Part shown: positions 55,701-64,000 of the stretch, piece after piece
Layout of the letters: the number at the start of each line of letters is the position of its first letter
How positions within the stretch are numbered: the first letter of the stretch is position 1
DNA from: Selaginella moellendorffii
Lineage: Eukaryota > Streptophyta > Lycopodiopsida > Selaginellales > Selaginellaceae
NCBI RefSeq assembly: GCF_000143415.4
Contig: NW_003314261.1
Location: 6,365,667-6,429,666, forward strand
DNA length: 64,000 nucleotides
Direction: 5' to 3'
The notes under the pieces: model-generated
What the model saw: only the letters and a program-made list of their open reading frames with translations
The model's database searches: none
Told to the model about the DNA's origin: nothing
Position numbers and translations under genes: made by a program

Positions 55701-57067
55701 TGATGTTCCTCTAAATCCCAGCCATGCACAAAAAAACATTGATTGTTTCCATCATTCAGGATGATATGAAGTCTAAATATACAATTAAAATGCTATATAT
55801 TAATATTAGTGTTGTGGGAGTTTAGTAGCTGTTAGATAGATTAAATAGGAATTTAGTAGTTGTTGGATTGATTTCAATCTAGACCACTCACTCTTGTATA
55901 TACACTAAGGTTTTTGGGCTAATTGATATATATAAAATATAAACCATATATTTAAATCATTAATATATTCAAAAGTGAAAAAAAAAGTACTATGTAAATA
56001 TTCTTGTAAAAGATATTATATAGAAAGTACTACTCATTAAAGTATGAATAAAACACTATATTCATAAAAAAAATTACTTTTTAAAAAAGCTATTGACAAT
56101 TAAAACAATATTTGCTAATTGGGCAACATATACCAGGCAATAGCTAGACAGTAGCAACAGTGCATCAGAGAGATTCCCATTTTTAAGTGATCAGCACGAA
56201 AGAGATTTTCAGCTGTCCCTATCTAGACGATTGAATCATCATCTGCACTTCGAGCTGCGAAAAAAACCTGGAGAGAAATGGACAAGAATCACAAAACAAG
56301 GCCTCAGAGATCTTGGTGAACAAAGCGTCATCATCTAAGCAATCAAGAGTAGCAAGTATTAAGATGTCATCACAGGCCGATCGAAAAGTATCACTCGCTG
56401 CTGTTGGATTCGAATGGAGCTCGATGAACGTAACAAGTCACAAGGAGCTACGATTAAATCCTCTGAAAGAGACCTCGCATGAAAAGCCGAGTGAAAACCA
56501 CAGAGCTCCACAGCGAGAACTCACCAGATCAATCTTCCATACGTGTAACGGCTGAGAACCATCATAGAAATTTTTTTTTCCTTGGCAGCAGCCTGACTAG
56601 TATGCGTAAGAACTACAAAAAGAAAGAGAATTTGCCAAAGCAAATAAAGGCACACGCCACAGAGACGAGACCCCAACTTAGCCTGGCCCAAGTTCCTCTC
56701 GGCAGAAATTTCCAAGAGCAAAGCGAGTACACATACCAGCGCAGCGCTCGTGACAAGAGAGAAATCTCGCCGATTAGAATCCTTTGGAGCTGTGAATCGA
56801 TTATCGGCCTCGTGGGGCACTGAAGATTGGCGCAATCGAATCGGCAGTGATCACAAGGCCATGGAGCCATTCTCGCATTCTAGAATTTGTGCCCGGCAAT
56901 GAGATCCATGCCGGCCACAACTCAACGAAGAAATGCTTTCCCCAAAACCCCAAGAACCCTAGCCGCAACTAGGGCTCATAAGAAAATTTCTTGAAACGAA
57001 TATACCAAGAGATGCTAAAAGAATATGCTCAGAGGATTCTTCTTTAGACCTAGATTTTGGGCGACAA
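55701..57067. other. Intergenic region, no gene confirmed
   Basis: AT-rich to about 56150, then balanced. On the - strand a frame from 56870 (APWPCDHCRFDCANLQCPT) has a possible splice donor near 56730, but no second exon or family is recognised. It may be an untranslated leader or non-coding transcript divergent from the ASCH gene. Confidence 0.4.
56955..56976. promoter_or_regulatory. Paired telobox-like motifs
   Basis: AACCCTAG and CTAGGGCT face each other over 22 bases, about 90 bases upstream of the ASCH-protein start. Confidence 0.35.
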
Positions 57068-57897
57068 ATGGCGGACAAGAAGGAGGTGTGCCTGACAATG
57101 CATCAGCCTTGGGCGTCGCTGCTCGTCCATGGGATCAAGAGGATCGAAGGCCGATCCTGGAGCTCCTCGGTGCGCGGTGAGCGCCAATTGCTCTTGAATT
57201 TCTGCCAAACTCTCTCTTGAATTTCCTAGGCCGTTTGTGGATACACGCAGCTGCAAAGGTGCCCGAGCCAGAGACAATTCGAGAGCTGGAGCGCTTCTAC
57301 ACTGAGGTTTACGCTGCACAAGGGATCAAAGACATCAAATTTCCCGAGTTTTATCCAACGTCGGTGTTGCTCGGTGAGAAACGAAAAGGTTTGTTAGAAC
57401 TTCTTGACAAGAACTGTCCAGGTTGCGTCAATGTGGTGGATTGTGTGAAGCTCGAGGAGCTCGTCAGCCGCGAAGAACTTCCTCAAAGTGTAAGAGAGTA
57501 GCTTTTTCTCGATTGAAGCTTAGTTTTTCTCTTTCGACTGTACAGATACGCATGGAGGCGCTGAGTGAGTGCTGCTGGCTCTGTGAAGAACCCCAAGTGA
57601 GTACTTAACGGAGTTTTTTGCTTCTTTCCTGTTCATGGCTCATGGTTTTACCACTTCCAGAAGCTGGTGATCCCATTCCAAATGCGTGGGTGGCAAGGCG
57701 TCTACAATCTCGAGAAGAAGGTAAGATCAAAAACAGCGTCGATCGACTGAAAAAACTTCTTTCTTTTACGTTTCTCTCTCCAGATCGCATCAGCAGCCGT
57801 GGGAGGCTTGAAAGCTGTGCAAGGTCCCGGTCCAGTCAAGTTCTCGGGCCTTGGAGTTTCTTCCAAATCTCCAGGCAAAGCCATCAAGAACACATAA
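57068..57897 (+). CDS. ASCH-domain protein
   Basis: Six exons (57068-57176, 57230-57373, 57422-57489, 57546-57596, 57661-57720, 57784-57897) give 181 residues, all GT-AG and in frame. CLTMHQPWASLLVHGIKRIEGRSW is the hallmark start of the ASC-1 homology (ASCH) domain, a PUA-like beta-barrel that may bind RNA. RLWIHAAAK follows, then VNVVDCVKLEEL and CCWLCEEPQKLVIPFQMRGWQGVYNLE. In animals the domain is attached to the TRIP4 zinc finger; here it is free-standing, as in many plant and bacterial proteins. The tail PGPVKFSGLGVSSKSPGKAIKNT is basic. The exact substrate is unknown. It converges with the PPR gene, 89 bases apart. Confidence 0.8.
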
Positions 57898-57986
57898 GTG
57901 GAAGAGGTACCTTCGATCCATCTTTCCTTGTCAGTCTCTAAATCGACGTTTCTTTTCCATGCTCCGATAAACAAAAGAGAACTCGA

Positions 57987-60878
57987 TCACCAGTAGTCAC
58001 CACAGGAGCAAACGCCATCCTCGCAGTGATGAAACCTCGCGCTGTCCCGCACAACAATCCTCCTCCCAACCATCCTGGAGACGAGCTTGATCGTGGTGTG
58101 ACACTCGACGCAAACTCTGAGGTTCTTGGTCACCAGCAGCGGAGTTCCGGGAGGTGTGGCGATCAGTCCAAACGCCATCGCCAGCTTCTCGCTGTGGTGA
58201 GCCACCATCTCCTCCTGGACGCCATGGATCCCGAGCTTGCTCTCGATCATCTGGAGCTCGGCGTGGATGTGATCCTGGAGAGGATGCGTCTTGTCCCCAG
58301 CCACAAAGACGTGGAGAGCTCCATCAATCTCGATGGAACTGTAGCCGGGCTCCTTCTTCACTCCTCGCAGCTCCATCATCTTCCTCAGCTCGGCCACCTT
58401 GTCCTTCTTCCCGCTCGCCGCGTAGATGCTCGAGAGGAGGAGATACGGAGCTGCGCCGTGAGGATCCAGCACGAAGAGCCTCTCCGCCGCTCGAGCTCCT
58501 CGCTCCTCGTCCCGGTGACTTTTGCAAGCCGCCAGCAGCGACATCCACGGCATGGCGATGGCGTCCGTGTCGAAAGGCATGGTCTGGATGAGCTCCTCGG
58601 CCTGCTGCGTCTGCCCGGCCCTCCCGAGAAGATCCACCATGCAGAGGAAGTGCTCCATTGTCGGGACGATTCCAAACTCGCCTCTCGCGAGGAGGAAGCT
58701 CTCCCGGCCCCGACGCAGCGTTCCGCCATGGCTGCAAGCGACGAGCAAGCTGACGAGCGTCACGTCGTCGAGCCCGACTCCTTCGAGGCACATCACCAGG
58801 AAGAGCTCGTCCGCCACCCCGGGGTGCCCGTTTTGCGCGTACGCCGCGAGCATGGCAGTCCAGGAGACGGTGTCGTGCCTCGCCATGGCATCAAAAACCG
58901 ATTTTGATTGCTCCAGTCGGCCACACTTTGCGTAGAGATTGATGAGAGCGGTGTTGAGCACTACGTCGGATGCAAGCTCGCTGTCTATGGCGGCGAGCGT
59001 GGAGTGGATCCTCTGGCCTTGCGTAAGAGCCGCGAGACGAGCGCAGGCGTCGAGGGCGATGACGAAGGTGACGCGGTTGGGGCGGCAGCCATAGCTCTGC
59101 TGCTGCTCCATCGCCGCGAACAGGCGAAGAGCGTCGCCATCTCGGTCGTGCTCGACGTACCCAGCGAGCATGCAGTTCCAAGTTACGACGTTTTTGCTCG
59201 CGGTGGAGTCGAAGAGGCTGCGAGCTCGATCCAGAAGCGATGGCTGCTGCGAGTAGGCCATGATCATGGTGTTCCTCGACACCACGTCCGGGCGGGGCAT
59301 GGAGTGGAAGAGCTTCTCAGCGTGGGCGACGTCCCCGGCCTGGGCATTTGCGGTGATGAGGAGGTTCCAGGAGAAGGTATCGCGATCACGGATGGTGGCG
59401 AAGACTGCGGTGGCGTCGGCGATGCGGCCGTTTAGTGCGTAGGCCTGGAGCATCGCGTTGGCGGCGTGGGTATTCTTGAGAGGCATTTGATCGAAGGTTT
59501 TGCGAGCTTGCAGCAGATGCCCGAGTTGGGCATATCCGGTGATCATAGCGGTGAAGGTTATGGAGCTTCTTAGCGGCATTTTGTCGAAGATCTTGGCGGC
59601 TTGGGTGGGATCACGGGAGTGGAAGAAGGCGGACATGAACACCGTCCAGGAGATCACGTCCCGGCGGGGCATTGCAGCGAAGACTTCCTTCGTTTCGTCC
59701 ATCGCTGTGACGCCTGCTTTGGTACACTGCTGGCTCAGGCCTTGGAGGAAGCCATTGAATGAAACAGTGTTCCACTGTGGCATCTTTTTGAAGATTTTTC
59801 TTGCGTGACTTATGTTCTCGTCCTGGCCGTAGGCGGACACGACGGTGTTCCACGACACCTCGTCCCGTTTCGGCATCTGAACGAAGAGTCTCCATGCTTC
59901 CTCCAGATGCCCATTCTCCGCATTTGCTGCAACCATAGCGTTCCACGACACCGGATCTCCCGTGAGATTCCCCTCGAATATTTTACAAGCCTCATAAAGG
60001 TAGCCATTTGCGGCATACGCCGAGAGCATCGTGTTCCAGGTGAAAGCGTCCGGATTTGGAGCTCGATCGAAGAGATCCTTGGCTTGCTCCAAGTAGCCTT
60101 GCCGCTGTGCGTATGCCGCGATGATGGTGTTCCATGACAATGTCGATTTCTCCGGCATTTCGTCGAACACTTTTCTTGCCTCCTCCAGATTGCCACTCCG
60201 CGCGTACCCCTCGATCAGCCCATTCCATGACGCTGCGTCCTTCTCCGGCATCCATTCAAACATCTCTCTAGCGCGATCCAAATCGCCATCTTGCGCGTAT
60301 GCATGAATCATCACGTTCCAAGTTACGACGCTCCTGTCCCTCGTCTCGTCGAAGACCCTGCGCGCTTCAAGTATTTGCCCGCTTTGGGCATTTGCGGTGA
60401 TAATCGCGTTCCAAGAGACAGTGTCCCGCACAGGCATACGATCAAGCGTCTGTCTTGCTTCGTGAACAAGATTGTTCTTGATAAGCGCGGCGATAAGCAG
60501 ATTCCACGACACAATCCCTCGCCCTTGCATTGCATGGAAAGTTTTCCACGACTGCTGTGGATGCCCGTTCTGGGCATATGCCTGGATCATGAAGTTCCAG
60601 GTGTGTGGCTCCTTGTGCGGCATTCTCTCGAACACTGCGCACGCCTCCTCGATGCTGCCGCAGCTTCCATACATCTGGATGAGGAAATTCGAGAGAAAAG
60701 GGCCCTGCCCAACGCCCCATCGCGCCATGTCTGCGTGGACGCGCCGGCCCAGCGCGAGCGCCCGCGCCTTGCCACATTGCCGGAGGAGCGAGGCGTAGCG
60801 ATCGGAGGAGCTGGGCGCCGCGGCATTGTCCAGGCGATTGATCGCTTCCAAGACGCCCGCCTCCAATTTCCCTCGCAT
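57987..60878 (-). CDS. PPR protein with DYW deaminase domain
   Basis: A single exon of 963 residues. From about residue 45 to 770 there are some 20 tandem 31-to-36-residue pentatricopeptide repeats, many of the short S type with the pattern ARRVFDEM...VVTWNVMIHAYAQ. These bind RNA, one base per repeat. E and E+ segments follow (LAACKSHRDEERGARAAERLFVLDPHGAAPYLLLSSIYAASGK; VKKEPGYSSIEIDGALHVFVAGDKTHP). The last 95 residues form a DYW cytidine deaminase with HSEKLAMAFGL (HxE active site) and CVECHTTIK (zinc CxxC), ending CGDYW. Such proteins edit C to U in organelle transcripts. Lycophytes have very large families. The first 40 residues lack a strong transit peptide, so targeting is uncertain. 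Confidence 0.9.
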   Translation of the reverse strand: MRGKLEAGVLEAINRLDNAAAPSSSDRYASLLRQCGKARALALGRRVHADMARWGVGQGPFLSNFLIQMYGSCGSIEEACAVFERMPHKEPHTWNFMIQAYAQNGHPQQSWKTFHAMQGRGIVSWNLLIAALIKNNLVHEARQTLDRMPVRDTVSWNAIITANAQSGQILEARRVFDETRDRSVVTWNVMIHAYAQDGDLDRAREMFEWMPEKDAASWNGLIEGYARSGNLEEARKVFDEMPEKSTLSWNTIIAAYAQRQGYLEQAKDLFDRAPNPDAFTWNTMLSAYAANGYLYEACKIFEGNLTGDPVSWNAMVAANAENGHLEEAWRLFVQMPKRDEVSWNTVVSAYGQDENISHARKIFKKMPQWNTVSFNGFLQGLSQQCTKAGVTAMDETKEVFAAMPRRDVISWTVFMSAFFHSRDPTQAAKIFDKMPLRSSITFTAMITGYAQLGHLLQARKTFDQMPLKNTHAANAMLQAYALNGRIADATAVFATIRDRDTFSWNLLITANAQAGDVAHAEKLFHSMPRPDVVSRNTMIMAYSQQPSLLDRARSLFDSTASKNVVTWNCMLAGYVEHDRDGDALRLFAAMEQQQSYGCRPNRVTFVIALDACARLAALTQGQRIHSTLAAIDSELASDVVLNTALINLYAKCGRLEQSKSVFDAMARHDTVSWTAMLAAYAQNGHPGVADELFLVMCLEGVGLDDVTLVSLLVACSHGGTLRRGRESFLLARGEFGIVPTMEHFLCMVDLLGRAGQTQQAEELIQTMPFDTDAIAMPWMSLLAACKSHRDEERGARAAERLFVLDPHGAAPYLLLSSIYAASGKKDKVAELRKMMELRGVKKEPGYSSIEIDGALHVFVAGDKTHPLQDHIHAELQMIESKLGIHGVQEEMVAHHSEKLAMAFGLIATPPGTPLLVTKNLRVCVECHTTIKLVSRMVGRRIVVRDSARFHHCEDGVCSCGDYW

Positions 60879-61917
60879 CGAGCAGGACGAGGCATATTCC
60901 TGGCATAGTTCCCCGCGGTGGAATGTGCACTGGTATATTCACCTTTCTTCTTCGCCCACCTGGGCATTAAATGAAAGAGCAGGGGGTGAGGGAAGCATTG
61001 GCTATGGCGACTGGCGACTTCGCTGGTGGATCGAAATGAATGAAAGTAGTAGGGTTGTTGCGGTACAAGGGACCCACGAAACCATTTTCTTTCTCTCGAT
61101 CGCTCCAATCCTGAGATGCCCAGCAGCGGGCATTTACCCATTCTCTCGCAGAGCCTGTCGGCGGTAGCATGATTGAGTGCGAGCGATCAACGCTCAGCCC
61201 AACGAATCGACCCAGCAATCCAAATTACGCCCAAGAATCGAATCGGTCGATCCAACAAAAATTCATCCTTTTGTGGTTCTTGTTCTTGATATCCGCGAGA
61301 TTTCCTCACACACAGGCAATCGAGCGAGCAAGCAAAGATGGATCCGGAGTTACAAGCCAGCCAGACGATCAGAGGATGTGAAGTGGGGATTTAAAGGGGA
61401 GCGTTTTTTGGTGGTGGTGTGTGTCTGTAACGACGAAGAACAGATGGAGATGGAGCAGTGGGGCAAATAGCAAAGGAATAAAACGACACAGCACGCATCA
61501 ATCGATCATAGGGCTAGCATTTGGTTGCTTTCTTTTGTTTTTGTCTTTCTTTTCTTTCTTTCTCTCAAAGCGAGCTCTTCTCCTGTAAGGCTGCACTGCG
61601 CTCTCTGTGCTTTGTCTCTCCATCTCTCTCATTCTCTTCCTGTCTTGTCGATCTGTGGGCCTTTAGTTCGTTTCATCGTTTAGTTTCGCGACGCTCGACA
61701 ATCTTGAGTGGACGAAACAGTAGCGCGAAAGAGATCTTCCGCAACTTGGTCCCAAGCTTCTTCCTTTTACATTGGGATAGAACTCACAGAATTCGTCAAG
61801 GTCGTGTGGAAAAGCTAGCGTGTGAGCGTTTCTCTCGCAATTCGAGGCGAGATCGATCGAGAGCTTGAAAGCGTTTCTTTCGGTGCCACTGTTTTCCTTC
61901 TTGGTGTGGTTTTGGCG
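60879..61917. other. Intergenic region and 5' UTR
   Basis: About 1 kb between divergent genes. The pyrimidine-rich stretch 61520-61680 (CTTTCTTTTCTTTC and CTCTCTCATTCTC) is likely the 5' UTR of the PADRE gene. Short frames here have no recognised domain. Confidence 0.5.
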
Positions 61918-62561
61918 ATGGGGAATTGCCATGCATCGGATGCAGTGGCTGCAGTGGTGGAGTACCCAGGAGGACGAATCGAGAAAATCTACTGGAGTGT
62001 GACTGCGAGGCAGCTGATGCTGCAAAATCCGGGTCATTACGTTGGAATGTTCGTGTGGCCAAAGGCATCGCCCAGTTCCGGCTCGCAATCTTTCAAGCCC
62101 AAGCTCAAGTTGCTTCCGCCGGCAGCGATGCTGAGCATTGGGAAATGCTATCGTCTTGTCACGTATGAAGGTAACTACACTCGTGTGTTTTCTCCTCTGA
62201 TGACACCATAGGCAGAGTGTTTGTGGGACAAGTGATCTTATAAATCGGTTTGCAGAAGTGATTGGAGATCTCACTGAAGGCAAAGGAAACATAAAGATCC
62301 CCAAGGATGCGATCAAGCAAAGCATTGCCGCGTCCAAAGTCACCCCTGAATCAACCCGGACTTTCAAGTTCAGCAATGTACTACTTCAGGTACCACTTGT
62401 AATCTTTTTCTAGAAAGGAGCTTCACAGAAACTTTTCTTCTCTTCATCAGCAGCCGCAGCAAGCTGCACCTGCAGCCGCCACGGATCTCAAACCTCTCAA
62501 CAGCAGGCCTGGGCAATGGAGGCCATCTCTCTACAGCATTTCAGAAATGGGAGGCAGCTGA
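61918..62561 (+). CDS. PADRE (DUF4228) protein
   Basis: Three exons (61918-62170, 62256-62389, 62451-62561) give 165 residues. It begins MGNCHASDAVAAVVEYPGGRIEKIYW, with Gly2 and Cys4 set for N-myristoylation and palmitoylation, then TARQLMLQNPGHYVGMFVWP and LKLLPPAAMLSIGKCYRLVTYEEV, the conserved DUF4228 core. Plant PADRE proteins respond to pathogens and abiotic stress, and their biochemical role is not established. The third exon has a NAGNAG acceptor (TCAGCAG), so two forms differing by one glutamine are possible. The long pyrimidine-rich leader suggests regulated expression, but this is inference. Confidence 0.8.
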
Positions 62562-63787
62562 GACACCACCTTCATCTTTTCAGACACACAAACACACCAG
62601 AGTAACAGAGCATCACCAACTTGTAAAATCAAAAGGTGATAGCTAGGTGATCAGATCCAGCCAGTGTACATTGCTTGAAACCTTGGTCCAGCAGAGTTCT
62701 CTCTGAACCTAGTAGCCCATGGAATACCATGATCAACCAAAAAACAATCGGCCCGTCAAAATCAATCAATCAATCAATGGGCACCAGGGGTTGCCTCTGG
62801 CAATGACAAAAACAGAAGAAAAAAAAAAACAGAGAGAGAGAGAGAGAGAAGGAAAACCTCCAAGAAAACAAACATGTGACTCTGTGATGATCTCTTTTTT
62901 ATTTTCTTGTTGGCCTAAATGGGTGTCCTGCCCCTGCTCACATGGGGCCTGGCTGGCATCATTTGAGCCACAAACCACAGAAAAATGCACAGATTCTTTC
63001 TTTATGATCATGTTAGCTAGCCATGTGACACTTCAAACATACAGCCTCCCTCTCAACCCAAGGAATGTTTTTTTTTTCTCCAGTTGTCCAAAACCTGTGC
63101 CTCTCCTCCATACACATTACCAACACAATCATGCTGTAACACATAATGCTCCAACACAAAGCAAGGACTGGCATCATGTTTGGCATCTGGCTATGGTCAA
63201 CATCCACCTAGACTGCAGGCAAGCAGTGGTGGCTGACACACTTTGGGGAGGGTTACCACCTACATGGCTGGTGAGCTGAGCTCACACAGCAAGTTGCCAC
63301 TGCTGCAAAAAGCTCATATCCTCTAAATGCTGGAATGCAAATAAGTACCTAGAGAGAGGAGAGTGGACCTTGATAACACCAGCACCAGCAGCAACACCAA
63401 AGGAGGAACAAAATCTGGGAACAGCTGCCTGCAAGAGCAGCAGCATTATCGAACCGCTACTACAGTGACAGATCTGCGTTCACAGCTTCTCTCCAATGTA
63501 GTTAACAAAACAAAAGAGCTTTAGTAGCAGCGGAACACTAGCTGTGTAGCAAGACTGCTGATGTAAAGTTCATGCCTACCTCCTCCTCCCTCCTACTCGT
63601 CGTCGCCCAGCAGCGGGGCAGCGGTGCAGCGGCACAGGTCTCGATGTACATGGATGGAAAGAAACCAGGAACACTGAAGTGATCGCAGGCGGCAGCTTTT
63701 CTCGCAAAAGAGACGTATGTGTGTCTGAGTGTCATGCGGTTCTTGTGTTTTCTGTCTCTCCGGCTGGCGTCTGAGTTGAGCCTTTGC
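62562..63787. other. Intergenic region and UTRs
   Basis: 3' UTR of the PADRE gene, then sequence without supportable genes, including an (AG)n tract at 62831-62850 and a poly-T run near 63070. The distal part (63500-63787) is probably the 3' UTR of the transporter gene on the - strand. Confidence 0.5.
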
Positions 63788-64000
63788 TTAGACCTGTGGC
63801 GGCGGGAAGTACTTGTTCAGATTGAAGGGCAGCTTGTAAAACTCCTCGTTGGTGGCACTCGTCTTCCACTTGTGATACTTTTTCCACCAGCCGTATCCCC
63901 TGTTCTTCTTATGAGTCTTGAGCGCGTTGTCGAGGATGACTACAAGGATGAACCCCACCATGGCATTCGATGAAAATATTGTGTTGAGGATATCATTGAA
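63788..64000 (-). CDS. Nucleobase-ascorbate transporter, C-terminal part
   Basis: The gene enters from beyond the window and ends at 63788-63790. The translated tail begins FNDILNTIFSSNAMVGFILVVILDN (last membrane segment), then ALKTHKKNRGYGWWKKYHKW, ATNEEFYKLPFNLNKYFPPP and stop. The EEFYSLPFNLNKYFP-type ending is the signature of plant nucleobase-ascorbate transporters (NAT/NCS2), plasma-membrane carriers of purines or related compounds. The soluble basic loop WWKKYHKW follows the membrane segment, as in relatives. Only the last 70 residues are visible, so substrate motifs cannot be checked. Confidence 0.8.
   Translation of the reverse strand, partial: FNDILNTIFSSNAMVGFILVVILDNALKTHKKNRGYGWWKKYHKWKTSATNEEFYKLPFNLNKYFPPPQV

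Noticed and set aside
56313-56835. Frames of 80 to 114 codons upstream of the ASCH gene
   Set aside because: Low complexity or basic composition, no family match, and mutually overlapping on both strands.

Overview
The window is nuclear DNA of a land plant, most likely a lycophyte such as Selaginella moellendorffii. Genes are compact, with many introns of roughly 45-90 bases. The gene set is plant-specific: a DYW-type PPR protein, a chloroplast-targeted ribose-5-phosphate isomerase, organellar RecA, a GH28 pectinase, a PLAT stress protein and a PADRE protein. A 100-base run of N (15568-15667) shows it is a draft assembly. The species name is inference.

Layout. 1-8126: AT-rich and gene-poor, with one small secreted protein, dispersed diverged repeats and telomere-like AAACCCT tracts. 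8127-9575: a Crinkler-like gene (nuclease-like N-terminus plus pseudokinase). About 9600-13430: a graveyard of gene fragments (IBA57, a piece of the gene at 22.7 kb, and a decayed SPLAYED-type SNF2 remodeler). 13723-24789: a gene-dense island with HMGB, rpiA, an LCAT-like phospholipase, an HSP20-like protein, a Rho-N protein and an unrecognised 582-residue protein. 25121-28245: small secreted proteins (unknown, LTP-like, PLAT). 28328-38833: an ABCB half-transporter, folylpolyglutamate synthase, a pseudouridine synthase, RecA and GH28.

39332-51328 is the most interesting part: a probable 12-kb Mutator-like element (MULE). It has inverted terminal repeats and a matching 8-base candidate target-site duplication. 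It carries a decayed transposase gene with a SWIM zinc finger, a divergently transcribed gene joining a ParB-like DGNHR module to a methyltransferase-like SAM motif, and a tandem pair of small Cys/His proteins of unknown family. A GC-rich palindromic minisatellite sits in the predicted first intron of the ParB/methyltransferase gene. Beyond it, 52200-55700 is a decayed Ty3/gypsy retrotransposon.

57068-64000 returns to host genes: an ASCH-domain protein, a 963-residue PPR-DYW editing factor, a PADRE (DUF4228) protein and the C-terminus of a nucleobase-ascorbate transporter. The host genes are mostly independent housekeeping functions, many of them organellar (RpiA, Rho-N, ABCB, RecA, PPR-DYW). 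The closest linkage is a same-strand pair, pseudouridine synthase then folylpolyglutamate synthase, with only 12 bases between stop and start.
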